From contig JADJXF010000017.1 of NCBI GenBank assembly GCA_016715995.1, positions 1 to 64,000 of the forward strand: DNA of 64,000 nt. The letters are read 5' to 3'. The notes beneath the pieces were generated by a model. It saw nothing but the letters and a program-made list of their open reading frames with translations, searched no databases and was not told the origin of the DNA. The first letter of the stretch is position 1. Each line of letters starts with the position of its first letter. Source of the DNA: Flavobacteriales bacterium (GTDB lineage Bacteria; Bacteroidota; Bacteroidia; Flavobacteriales_F; PHOS-HE28). Made by a program: the position numbers and the translations under genes. Shown one piece after another: positions 26,284 through 35,800 of this stretch.

Positions 26284-27312
26284 ATGGTGCGTCCGCTCGA
26301 CATCGCTGATTTCCTCGAAGGGGCCACGCCCATCATCGACGTGCGCTCGCCGAAGGAGTTCGCGCAAGGGCACATTCCCGGCGCAATCTCCCTCCCGCTC
26401 TTCTCGGACGAGGAGCGCGCGGTAGTAGGAACACTTTACAAACAACAGGGCCGCGATCCGGCCGTGCTCGAAGGCTTACGTATCGTCGGGCCGAAGCTGG
26501 CGGCGATCGTGGAGCAAGCGCGTGCGCAGGCACCCGACGGGCGGATCCGCGTGCATTGCTGGCGCGGCGGCGAGCGCAGCGGCAGCGTGGCCTGGCTGCT
26601 GGACAAGGCCGGCTTCGCCGAGGTGATCACCTTGCGGAAGGGATACAAGGCGTTCCGGCAGCATGTGCTCGATTCGTTCTCCGCCGCCATCGAGCTTAAG
26701 GTGCTCGGTGGCTATACCGGCACGGGCAAGACCGAATTGCTCGGGCATCTGCGGGCGCTCGGTGAACAAGTCATCGACCTTGAAGCGCTGGCGCATCACA
26801 AGGGATCATCCTTCGGGGCGCTGGGTGAACAGCCGCAGCCAACGACCGAGCATTTCGAAAACGTGTTGTGGAACGAACTGCGCCAGGTGGATCGTTCGCG
26901 TGCGCTCTGGCTAGAGGATGAGAGCATCATTATCGGTCGTTGCAAGATTCCGCAGGCGTTCTTCGCCCGGATGCGCTCAGCCATGCTCCTCTTCGCCGAC
27001 GTGCCGAAGGCGGAGCGCGTCGACCGGCTCGTTCAGGATTACGGCCGTTTCGACCCGAAGGAACTCGCCGAGGCCATCAAGCGCATCGGGAAGCGGTTGG
27101 GGCCGCAGCATTGCAAGGCGGCGCTGCAAGCATTAGCGACCGGCGACCTGCATGCAGTGGCCGCCATTGTGCTCACCTACTACGACAAAGCCTACCTACG
27201 CGGATCAGAAGAGCGCGATCAGCAGCGCGTGATTCGATTGCCCGCCAGCGCTACCGACCTTCGCGGCCTTGCTGAACGACTCGCCGAGCACGCGCATGCC
27301 CACCGCCGCTGA
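26284..27312 (+). CDS. mnmH: tRNA 2-selenouridine synthase
   Basis: The product is 342 residues. Residues 1-130 are a rhodanese domain with the active Cys92 in HCWRGGERSG, and residues 143-150 are a P-loop, GYTGTGKT. This two-domain plan is that of MnmH (SelU, YbbB). The enzyme replaces sulfur by selenium at the wobble 2-thiouridine of tRNAs for Lys, Glu and Gln, through a geranylated intermediate, using selenophosphate. The selenophosphate synthase gene overlaps its 3' end by 17 bases, a direct functional partner. Confidence 0.93.
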   Translation: MVRPLDIADFLEGATPIIDVRSPKEFAQGHIPGAISLPLFSDEERAVVGTLYKQQGRDPAVLEGLRIVGPKLAAIVEQARAQAPDGRIRVHCWRGGERSGSVAWLLDKAGFAEVITLRKGYKAFRQHVLDSFSAAIELKVLGGYTGTGKTELLGHLRALGEQVIDLEALAHHKGSSFGALGEQPQPTTEHFENVLWNELRQVDRSRALWLEDESIIIGRCKIPQAFFARMRSAMLLFADVPKAERVDRLVQDYGRFDPKELAEAIKRIGKRLGPQHCKAALQALATGDLHAVAAIVLTYYDKAYLRGSEERDQQRVIRLPASATDLRGLAERLAEHAHAHRR

Positions 27313-28345
27313 ACCCATCCGCCTCACGCAATACAGCCACGGCGCCGGCTGCGGATGCAAGATCGCCCCGGCCGTGCTGGATCAGGTGCTGCGCACCGAA
27401 CTGGGCACCTTCGCTGATCCACGCGTGCTGGTGGGTTACGGATCGAAGGATGACGCGGCGGTGTACGACCTCGGCAATGGGCGCGCGCTCATCAGCACCA
27501 CCGACTTCTTCTCCCCCATCGTCGATGACGCGTTCGACTTCGGGCGCATCGCCGCCACCAATGCGCTGAGTGACGTGTACGCCATGGGCGGCAGGCCCTT
27601 GCTCGCCATCGCCATCCTCGGTTGGCCGGTGGACAAGCTGCCACCTGAACTGGCGGCACGCGTGCTCGATGGTGGCCGTACCGCTTGCCACGAAGCGGGC
27701 ATCGCGCTCGCCGGGGGCCACAGCATCGACGCACCGGAGCCTTTCTTCGGTTTGGCGGTCACGGGCGAAGCTCCCCTCGCGCACATCAAGCGGAACGACA
27801 CCGCACGTGAAGGCGACGTGCTCTTGCTTACCAAGCCGCTCGGTCTGGGCTTCCTTGCCACGGCCATGAAGCGCAGCGTGCTGCAACCGGAACATGCGGG
27901 CGTCGGCACGGCCATCATGATCCAACTGAACAAAGCCGGTGAAGCGCTCGGTGCAATCGCGGGCGTGCATGCCATGACGGATGTGACGGGATTCGGCCTG
28001 CTGGGTCACCTGCTGGAGATCTGCGAGGGTAGCGGACTGCGCGCGGAGATTGATTTCGGTCGCGTGCCGATCATCCCTGAAGCGGCGCACTACCTGCAGC
28101 AAGGCTGCTATCCCGATGGCAGCTTCCGCAATTGGAAATCGTACGCCGCGAAGGTGGACGGCGCCGGCAGCATGGACCGCATGATGCTTTTGAGCGATCC
28201 ACAGACGAGCGGCGGGTTGTTGATCTGTGCATCGCCGGAAACCGTCGATGAGGTGGTCGCGCGATGCTTGGAGCACGATGCTGTGGCGCGGACCATCGGC
28301 ACATTGGTCCAGAGAACGGATGGACCATTGGTCCTGGTCAGCTAG
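27296..28345 (+). CDS. selD: selenide, water dikinase (selenophosphate synthase)
   Basis: The product is 349 residues from ATG 27296, inside mnmH. It makes selenophosphate from selenide and ATP. The catalytic Cys19 and Lys22 lie in HGAGCGCKI, so this is the cysteine and not the selenocysteine form. Further landmarks are STTDFFSPIVDD and ATNALSDVYAMGG (ATP and metal-binding Asp), GGHSIDAPEPFFGLAVTG and the C-terminal SDPQTSGGLL. No selA, selB or selC is seen here, so the visible selenium use is tRNA selenouridine. Confidence 0.95.
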   Translation: MPTAAEPIRLTQYSHGAGCGCKIAPAVLDQVLRTELGTFADPRVLVGYGSKDDAAVYDLGNGRALISTTDFFSPIVDDAFDFGRIAATNALSDVYAMGGRPLLAIAILGWPVDKLPPELAARVLDGGRTACHEAGIALAGGHSIDAPEPFFGLAVTGEAPLAHIKRNDTAREGDVLLLTKPLGLGFLATAMKRSVLQPEHAGVGTAIMIQLNKAGEALGAIAGVHAMTDVTGFGLLGHLLEICEGSGLRAEIDFGRVPIIPEAAHYLQQGCYPDGSFRNWKSYAAKVDGAGSMDRMMLLSDPQTSGGLLICASPETVDEVVARCLEHDAVARTIGTLVQRTDGPLVLVS

Positions 28346-28475
28346 AATCTCTACCCGCCACACTACCCCTAGCGCGGAACGAAGCGATGCTCCCGCTGGA
28401 ACAGCCTACCATCAACTGACCGACAGCAGCGCGACTGATCCGCGCTCCGGTTATCTTCACGCCAACAGCATCCCC

Positions 28476-28916
28476 ATGAAGAACATCCTCGCCGCAATCG
28501 ATTTCTCCCCGGTCACAGCCAAGGTCCTTGCGAACGCCAAGTCCATGGCATCCGCCTATGGCGCGAAGCTCTGGATCATCCATGTTGCCGATCCGGAGCC
28601 TGACTTCATTGGATTCAAGACCGGTCCGCAGTATGTGCGCGACCATCTGGCCGAGCAGTTGCGCAAGGAGCATGTCGATCTTCAAGACATGGCCAGCACT
28701 TGCAAGCAAGAAGGCATTGACGCGGAGGGGCTACTGGTGCAAGGGCCTACGGCCGAGACCATCGTCCACGAGGCGGACCGGCTCAAGGCCGAAGTCGTAC
28801 TCGTCGGCTCGCACGGACGGAGCGCCCTTTTCAAAGCCTTCGTTGGCAGCGTGAGCGAACAGGTCATCGGTGAATGCCGCGTCCCGGTGCTCGTGATTCC
28901 CGCCGATCGGGATTGA
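28476..28916 (+). CDS. universal stress protein (UspA family)
   Basis: The product is 146 residues, a single Usp domain. It begins MKNILAAIDFSPVTAKVLANA, with the Asp of the ATP-binding fold in AIDFS, and ends with the nucleotide loop VLVGSHGRSALFKAFVGSVS and VPVLVIPAD. The G-x2-G-x9-G-S pattern is nearly complete, so ATP binding is likely. TATCTTCA at 28452-28459, 16 bases before the start, is one base from the promoter box, so this gene may have its own promoter after selD. The PQQ-type dehydrogenase follows 5 bases later. Confidence 0.88.
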   Translation: MKNILAAIDFSPVTAKVLANAKSMASAYGAKLWIIHVADPEPDFIGFKTGPQYVRDHLAEQLRKEHVDLQDMASTCKQEGIDAEGLLVQGPTAETIVHEADRLKAEVVLVGSHGRSALFKAFVGSVSEQVIGECRVPVLVIPADRD

Positions 28917-28921
28917 CCGCC

Positions 28922-30043
28922 ATGCTCCGGCCCATCGCTATTCCCGTGCTGGCACTCGTGCTTTCTGCTTCGGTGTGCGTGCCGAGCATGCGCGGCGGCG
29001 CGCCGAAGCTCGACGACATCAGCGTGCCTCCCGGGTTCACCATCTCCGTGTTCGCGGATGGCGTGACCAATGCGCGGGCGATGTGCTGGGGCGAGCAGGG
29101 TACGCTCTTCGTCGGCAGCCGCAGCGAAGGCGTGGTGCATGCGCTGCGCGATACGAACACCGATGGCCGCGCTGACGTGCATCATATCGTGGCGCGCGGA
29201 CTGAATATGCCCGTTGGCGTGGCCTTCCGATCGGGCGCGCTGTACGTGAGCGCGGTGAACCAGATCCTCCGGTTCGACTCGATCGAGCACCGACTGGCGG
29301 ATCCGCCGCAGCCAATTGTGATTGCTCAAGGCTTTCCTACGGACAAGCACCACGGCTGGAAGTTCATCGCGTTCGGCCCGGACGGCAAGCTCTATGTGCC
29401 CGTGGGTGCTCCTTGCAACATCTGCCTATCCGGCGACAGCATCTACGCGAGCATCGCCCGCATCAATCCCGACGGCAGCGGACGCGAGATCGTGGCGCAC
29501 GGCGTGCGGAACACCGTCGGCTTCGATTGGCACCCCGGAACGGATGAGCTCTGGTTCAGCGACAATGGCCGCGATTGGCTCGGTGATGACAGCCCGGATT
29601 GCGAGTTGAACCGATTGACGCGGTCCGGACAGCACTTCGGATATCCATACTGCCACGCAGGCACCGTCAGCGACCCGGAATTCGGCAAGCTGCGGCCCTG
29701 CGCCGATTTCGTGCCTCCTGCTGCGAAGCTCGGGCCTCATGTGGCGCCGCTCGGCATGCGCTTCTACACGGGCACCATGTTCCCCGAGAAGTACCGGGGA
29801 GCCATCTTCATCGCCGAGCACGGATCCTGGAACCGGAGCAGCCCCATCGGCTATCGCGTGGTGGCCGCCTTCCCGCAATCGGATGGAACGGCAACCGTTG
29901 AAGTCTTCGCCGACGGCTGGCTCACGGGCTCGCGGGCCAGTGGGCGGCCGGTGGATGTGCTAGTGGCACCGGACGGAGCGTTGCTGGTGAGCGATGACGA
30001 CGCGGACAAGATCTATCGCATCACCTACAACGGTCATCGGTGA
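28922..30043 (+). CDS. sorbosone-dehydrogenase-type PQQ propeller protein
   Basis: The product is 373 residues with a signal peptide or anchor at 1-20 (ending SVCVPS). It is a six-bladed propeller of the glucose/sorbosone dehydrogenase family: SVPPGFTISVFADGV, FIAFGPDGKLYVPVGAPCN, VAHGVRNTVGFDWHP, ELWFSDNGRDWLGDD, and GQHFGYPYCHAG. Family members oxidise aldoses or sorbosone in the periplasm with PQQ as cofactor. No PQQ synthesis genes are visible here. It is probably co-transcribed with the stress protein gene. Confidence 0.83.
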   Translation: MLRPIAIPVLALVLSASVCVPSMRGGAPKLDDISVPPGFTISVFADGVTNARAMCWGEQGTLFVGSRSEGVVHALRDTNTDGRADVHHIVARGLNMPVGVAFRSGALYVSAVNQILRFDSIEHRLADPPQPIVIAQGFPTDKHHGWKFIAFGPDGKLYVPVGAPCNICLSGDSIYASIARINPDGSGREIVAHGVRNTVGFDWHPGTDELWFSDNGRDWLGDDSPDCELNRLTRSGQHFGYPYCHAGTVSDPEFGKLRPCADFVPPAAKLGPHVAPLGMRFYTGTMFPEKYRGAIFIAEHGSWNRSSPIGYRVVAAFPQSDGTATVEVFADGWLTGSRASGRPVDVLVAPDGALLVSDDDADKIYRITYNGHR

Positions 30044-30231
30044 AGATCAGGACTGCATCAAGGACCATGATCACGTGGCTGATTGTCCTGTGGCGGAAGC
30101 GCGAATCCTGCCAAGGAAGCGGAAGCGCTTGAACCGCCCTTCGTGCTTCAGGCCGCATCAACATCGTTCCTGTTGATACCGGCGAATGAATGCCGCGCGG
30201 GATTCCCTCCGCAGCGCAGCAACTTTGGGGC

Positions 30232-30720
30232 ATGAAGAAGATCTGGTTCGTAGTCCTGCTGGCGCTTGGCACACGCGTGGAAGCGCAGGATTCCGGTTTC
30301 GGCCTGGGCATCATGCTCGGCGATCCTACTGGCCTTAGCGGTAAAGCCTGGCTCAGAAACGATCGCGCCATTGATTTCGGCTTGGCCTATGGTGTCTGGG
30401 GCCGCTACCTGCATCTGCACGGCGACTACCTCTTCCATACCAAAGGCATCTTCGATGTCTCCTCGGGCACCTTCGCACTTTACTACGGGCCGGGGATGCG
30501 CGTGCGCTCATGGAGCGGCGGTCGCTATTGGAATCGCGGCCAGTGGTATGATTACGATGGCTCGCGCACCAGCGTGGGCGTCCGATTCCCGGTGGGCCTG
30601 AACTATTGGTTCGAAAGCGCGCCCGTGGATGCCTTCATCGAACTGGCGCCCACGCTCGACCTCGCGCCAGGCACCTACTTCGACCTGGATGCCGCCATCG
30701 GCGTGCGCTATTGGTTCTGA
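30232..30720 (+). CDS. small outer-membrane beta-barrel-like protein
   Basis: The product is 162 residues. The signal peptide MKKIWFVVLLALGTRVEA is followed by GFGLGIMLGDPTGLSGKAWL, a pattern seen in Bacteroidota DUF3996-like or eight-stranded barrel proteins. Alternating aromatic strands continue to the final residues IGVRYWF, a classic outer-membrane C-terminus. An AACTTTGG sequence just upstream resembles a -7 box. Its last 13 bases overlap the convergent PAP2 gene. Confidence 0.7.
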   Translation: MKKIWFVVLLALGTRVEAQDSGFGLGIMLGDPTGLSGKAWLRNDRAIDFGLAYGVWGRYLHLHGDYLFHTKGIFDVSSGTFALYYGPGMRVRSWSGGRYWNRGQWYDYDGSRTSVGVRFPVGLNYWFESAPVDAFIELAPTLDLAPGTYFDLDAAIGVRYWF

Positions 30721-31367
30721 CGGCGGAAGAGCGTCCGCGCGAGCCATGCCTTGCGCGCGAACGGCGATCGGTAGAGCACATGATGCACGGCCATGGCTGT
30801 GAGCGTTCCGAGGATGGAACCGGCCGCGATGTCCTGAAGGAAATGCTGCGAGAGGTAGACGCGGGAGAACGCCAATAGCCCGGCCAGCATCGCCAATGGA
30901 ACGGCCCAGGAACGGCGGCCCAGCACAACGGCCAGCGCAAAGCACATGCTGAATGCAGCGGTGCTGTGGCCGCTGGGGAAGCTGAAGTGCAGGTGCAGAT
31001 CGATGCCCTCCACCCAATCCATGTTGCCCAGCGTGTCGCGGAACCGGGACGGGCGATCCATGTCAGCGAAGAGGGTGCGCTTCAGCAATTGGACCACCAG
31101 CGCGCTGAGCCCGCAGCTCAGGCCCATCATCAGGAAGGAGCGCAGGTCCCGCGACAACAACAGGATCAGCGCCACGGCCGTGGGAACCAGGCCATCGGCC
31201 AGGTGCGTGAACAATGCGAAGAAGCGGTCGAGCGATGGCGCATGGCAGCAGTTGATGCTGGCATGGAGCAGCAGCTTCGGAACCAATAGCATGGCAATGA
31301 AGGCCGGTATCAGCATGCCCAGCCAAGCCAATTGGAACAAGCGCACGATCGATCGTGTATCGGCCAT
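30708..31367 (-). CDS. PAP2 superfamily membrane phosphatase
   Basis: The product is 219 residues with about six membrane helices. The three PAP2 signature motifs are present: K-x6-RP as KRTLFADMDRPSR, SGH as FSFPSGHSTAA, and SR-x5-H-x3-D as SRVYLSQHFLQD. Such enzymes dephosphorylate undecaprenyl diphosphate, phosphatidic acid or related lipids on the outer face of the inner membrane. The start at 31367 leaves 50 bases to the divergent gene at 31418, which has its own promoter box. Confidence 0.88.
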   Translation of the reverse strand: MADTRSIVRLFQLAWLGMLIPAFIAMLLVPKLLLHASINCCHAPSLDRFFALFTHLADGLVPTAVALILLLSRDLRSFLMMGLSCGLSALVVQLLKRTLFADMDRPSRFRDTLGNMDWVEGIDLHLHFSFPSGHSTAAFSMCFALAVVLGRRSWAVPLAMLAGLLAFSRVYLSQHFLQDIAAGSILGTLTAMAVHHVLYRSPFARKAWLARTLFRRQNQ

Positions 31368-31401
31368 GCGGCGAAGCTAACCGGAGGATGGCCGGCTGAT
31401 C

Positions 31402-31409
31402 TAAGTTCG
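31402..31409 (+). promoter_or_regulatory. TAAGTTCG -7-like box
   Basis: TAAGTTCG lies 8 bases before the start at 31418 in the divergent gap. It is one of the exact TAnnTTCG matches in this window. Confidence 0.45.
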
Positions 31410-31417
31410 CTGTTGCA

Positions 31418-32593
31418 ATGCGCGACCTCCTGTTACCGCGAGCGATACTCTCTGCATCCGTGTTGTGCATCGGCATGCTCAATTCCAACTTGCGTGCTCA
31501 GGGTTTCATCCTGGAATACGGTCCTGATTTGGCGCAGGACGGCGTAGGTGTTGCCGCCATCAGTTCGGGCTTCGTGGTCGGGCTGCGCTTGTACGGCATC
31601 GATCCACAAAGACACATGACCGGCCTGTGGCGCGTTGGCACCAGCGGAGCGCCGCAAGGACTTGATACCATCCATGCGCTTTCCGGGAACTCGTTCCTGC
31701 ACGGGCTCACTCCGGGGATCGGAGACGGGTTGTTCCTCGCTGGCAGCATCATCGCTCAAGGTGATCATGAGCATGATGGCTTCGTCCTCAAGTACCAAGC
31801 TGATGGCGGCATCGCATGGATCGCACGACCAGCCGTCCCTGGCAATGAGCAGTACCTGGCAGTGCATGCGCTTGCTGATGGCGGAGCCATCGCCTGCGGT
31901 GTTCGAGAATCCGGGAACGGACACGACGCGCTGATCTCGCGCTTCAGCGGCGACGGACAGCTGCTGTGGAGCGTGACCGAGGGCTTCGAGTTGGACGAGG
32001 AGGCGCACGACCTCACGGTGCAAGGCGGAGACATCATCGTGGCGGGCCGGCAGATGAACTTCGGTGGAACGAGCGATGCATGGCTGGCCCGGCTTGACCT
32101 CGATGGCGCGGTGATATGGACTACCTCTTGGGGTGGCGTGGGACAGGAGACCGGTCGGGCCATCACCCCCTTGGGGCCTGGAACCTTCATGTTGGCCGGA
32201 AGCACGGATTCGTATGGCACCTATGACCAGACCGAGCAGCGGATCAAGGAGCACATCTATCTGGTGGCCTTCGACCTCAACGGCGATTCCCTGTGGACAC
32301 GCGCCATCGGCGATACGCTCTACGATCAACAAGCTCTGTGCGTGGCCACGGCCTCCAATGGCGACCTGCTCATCGGCGGCGAGCGGAGCACGATCAGCGG
32401 CATGAGTGAGTCCTGTGCGATGCGCGTAACCGGCAGCGGTGACCTGCTGTGGCAGCGCACGTGGGACCTCGGCAAGGAAGAGCGCATCCTGAGCATTCGC
32501 GCGCTGCCCGACGGATTCATCGCCACGGGCTGGGCCTTCGGCGAGCTATCCCGACAGGTCACGCTCTTCCGGCGCGACCCGGACGGGAATTGA
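31418..32593 (+). CDS. secreted WD/PQQ-like repeat protein
   Basis: The product is 391 residues with a signal peptide (about 1-27, ending NLRAQ). The mature part consists of repeats of the type DGFVLKYQADGGIAWIAR, ALISRFSGDGQLLWSVT, AWLARLDLDGAVIWTTSWGG and CAMRVTGSGDLLWQRTWDLG. This is the pattern of propeller proteins that end each blade with a D/N-G-x-x-x-W strand. No T9SS domain follows; the protein ends soon after the last blade at RRDPDGN. The role is unknown, and a periplasmic or secreted location is inferred. Confidence 0.7.
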   Translation: MRDLLLPRAILSASVLCIGMLNSNLRAQGFILEYGPDLAQDGVGVAAISSGFVVGLRLYGIDPQRHMTGLWRVGTSGAPQGLDTIHALSGNSFLHGLTPGIGDGLFLAGSIIAQGDHEHDGFVLKYQADGGIAWIARPAVPGNEQYLAVHALADGGAIACGVRESGNGHDALISRFSGDGQLLWSVTEGFELDEEAHDLTVQGGDIIVAGRQMNFGGTSDAWLARLDLDGAVIWTTSWGGVGQETGRAITPLGPGTFMLAGSTDSYGTYDQTEQRIKEHIYLVAFDLNGDSLWTRAIGDTLYDQQALCVATASNGDLLIGGERSTISGMSESCAMRVTGSGDLLWQRTWDLGKEERILSIRALPDGFIATGWAFGELSRQVTLFRRDPDGN

Positions 32594-32698
32594 CCTTGTT
32601 GACACCTTCCTGTTCGCCTTGAAGCGGGCCAATACCTTGATCGTGGTATTGTGCTGCGGTGGTGCTGCTGGCAGTTTTGGCCAACCAATCCACGCACC

Positions 32699-32857
32699 AT
32701 GACCACCGGCAGACGCTTCGTGCAGCGCACAAAGGACCAGCGCACGCTCCATCTGATCGACGCCCGCACCAAGGCGGTTCTCAATGCGCTGGCCCGTGAA
32801 CCACGCGGCCACGCCGTGGAGGCCTATCTGCGCGCGATGGGCCGGAACAAACCCTGA
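32699..32857 (+). CDS. small basic hypothetical protein
   Basis: A 52-residue protein from ATG 32699 (MTTGRRFVQRTKDQRTLHLI) with many Arg and Lys. It has no signal peptide and no membrane helix. It may be a small nucleic-acid-binding protein, but no family is recognised. It stops 3 bases before the convergent large gene. Confidence 0.45.
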   Translation: MTTGRRFVQRTKDQRTLHLIDARTKAVLNALAREPRGHAVEAYLRAMGRNKP

Positions 32858-32860
32858 GCT

Positions 32861-35800
32861 TTACGGCAACTGCTCTATCCTGGTGTTGGTGGGCACGCTG
32901 CCGCCTATGTTCATCAAGATGGGGTCGCGATCGTTGCCATCGCCGACGTAGCGCACCACGCCATCCAGGGTCACATCGGTGCCCAAGTACCCGGTGTTGG
33001 TGTTTGTCGGCACCGAGCCTCCCACTTCACTCAGAATCGGGTCGCGATCGTTGTCCTGCCCTGTATACCGCAGGGTTCCATCGCGCAGGGTGTTGCCGCA
33101 CCATTGGCTTCGGCGACCATTGCTCAGCACAGTGCGTGCATCAATGCCCCACGAGGGTGTCGATGGAAGCGTGAGGTCCAGTCCCGACTCATGCGACCCG
33201 AGCGCGATGGACCCTAAGCTCATCACCCCAAGGTGATTCCGGTGGCGCACGGCGATGTAGTAGTTGTCAGCCGGCACATTGAAGAGGAGCCGCGCATAGC
33301 CATCCACGCCCAACACGTCACCATCGCGTTCCAGCAGCGCGGAACGGGTGGCCACGATCTGCGTTGGGTTGTTCTTGTTCCGCAGCTCCACCAGCACCCA
33401 GTCCACCACCGCATTCTTACCGGTCTGCCCCAGACGCGCCAGAGTGGTGCTCTCTCCTCCTCCGCCTCCTGCCTGAGTGAAACCGAGCGCTGTGTACGGC
33501 TCCGTCAGCGGGATCAGTCCTGCCGCCCGAAGGTCATCACGCATCAATTGCGCATCCGGATCCCATGGGCCTTGCAGGTTGGTGCGCACACGGATGCCCG
33601 GCGGGCAATCCTGCCAGCGCGCGAGCACGCTGCCCGGCACCACCGTTCGCGTGCTGTTGGATGGCGTTTGCCATCGGACCGCGAGGTGGTCGCTGCCGCT
33701 GCCTTCCTTATGCAGCGCCTCCACATAATAATAGCGCCCCGCTTCCAGCGCGATGGAGGCGCTCACTTGCGACGGATACTTCGTGTATTCGGTCGCACCC
33801 GTGAAGCCAGGCACGCTGCAGATCACCTGCTTCATCAGGGGATCGGCGTTCACACTGAGGTAGAGCACGCTGGCGTCATCGCTGGTAAGGGTGAACGTGT
33901 AGTTGCCGGTCTGCGGTGCGATGACGTAACCGCGCATCCGTGTGCCGTAGTTGTTCGCGAAGTTGGTCGGTGCCTGGAAGCTGGTGGGGAAGCTGCTGCC
34001 GCTCGGATTGTTCGGGAAGTTCGGGCTGTTGATCAGGTTGCTCACATCGGAGCCCGACACACTGGACCAGTACTCACGTGTGATGCTTCCCGTGGCCCCG
34101 ACGCACTGCGGAGGCGCGAAGCTGATGATGCTGATGACTTTCAACGCCTGCCCGGTCAATCCATCGTCATCGGTCACGGTGAGCACCACCTGATGATCGC
34201 CGGTCTCGCTGAAGACCTTGCTCGGCATGGGACTGGTGCTGGTGGTGCCATCACCGAACTCCCAATGGTAGGCCACGATGCTCCCGGGATCGTACGAGGC
34301 GGTCCCATCGAAGACCACCACCAACGGTGCTGGACCTGCCGATGCGCTCGCATGGATGATCGCCGTCGGCGGAATCACGTAGCAGCGTGGGTCAAGCCGA
34401 CGTTGCGTAATGGTGCTCAATCCTCCCGCATCAGTCACGGTGAGATTGACGGTGTAGTAGTAAGTGTCATTGTCGCAGCCCACGCCGCTGATGACCGCTG
34501 AGGTTGAGACGTTATTGTCAACCGCTTCAGGATGCTCATGCGTGTTGTGGTGCAGAATGGTGCGCCACGCATAGCTCAGCTGTCCCGGCCCGTGCTCGGC
34601 ATCGGTAACGCTGGCTTGAAGCTGATACGTGGTGTCCACGCCCACGGGGTAGAACGCACCGGTTGGAATACTCGTGATGCTCACCACGGGCGGCGTATTG
34701 TTCACGGAGACGATCAGCGAGGCCGTGGCGGTCTGCCCTTGGTTGTCGGTCACCGTCAGCGTGCCGTTATATGTGGTAGGCACGCCGGGCTCAGCGTCGA
34801 ACGTATGCGAAGGATTCACTTCCGTTGAAGCAGGACTGCCATCACCGAAATTCCAGGAATGCGTGATGGCACCGTTCTCCGGGTCGCTGCTGCCGCTTCC
34901 ATTGAACTGCACCATGAGCGGCCCCGTGCCATACTGCACGCTCTGCGCGGCCACGGCCACCGGCGGCAGGTTCACCGCCAGCGTATAACAGATCCGTCGC
35001 AGTTCGTTCGTGTTGTAGCGCACGTACCAGACGCAGCCATCGGGACCCGCACCGATCCATACCACCGCGCCCAGGCCTGTTGCGAAGTTGTGGACGCTGA
35101 TGGGGCGCTCCTGCTCATCAAACATGAAACGGCGGATCCATCCGCTGGCGTAGTCGCCGTGGAAGGTGCTGTTCTGATAGCCGGCCGGCATGTTGAGTCC
35201 GGCCATCCACGGCCCCCCCACGGCGCAGTTGCCACCGAACCGCGGCCCCGGCACGGGTGAGTCTCCAGCATCGAGGTCATAGGTCACTGCCGATGTACCC
35301 GCGAAACCGCCGCACCGCGACTGATTGCCATGAAGCCAGTCCACCACCGGCCGGGCATGATAGTGCTTCGGTATGCTGTTGGGGATCTGAACGGCCGGAT
35401 TGCAAGGATTCGGGTGACCATTGAGGTGAATCGGCGTGTCCTGTTTGAGCAGGTCCTGGAAGCGCAAATGCTGGAGTGTGCAATTCACGCCATCGTAAAG
35501 CGGATTCGGTGCATCCAGATTCGCCGTGAGGGCATTGGAGTAACCCGTGTGCGGAGTAAGGCCCTCGAAGATCGGCCAGCCGAAGTTCATGCCGCCTTCG
35601 GTGCAAATGTTGAGGTCCTCCCATGTGCCCCACTGCACATCGCCGATGTATACCGTGCCTGGCCGCCCATCAGTTGGGTCGGTGCTGCCGCTGTTAGGCT
35701 TGATAGTGGCGCGGTACGGATTCCGCAAGCCCAGTGCCCATGTGCGCGAGCGCGGCGCGCGCGGCGCGGCAGGGTCGTACCACGGATTGCTCGGCACTCC

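Noticed and set aside
27251..28363. 370-residue minus-strand ORF
   Set aside because: Antisense to selD, which is unmistakable.
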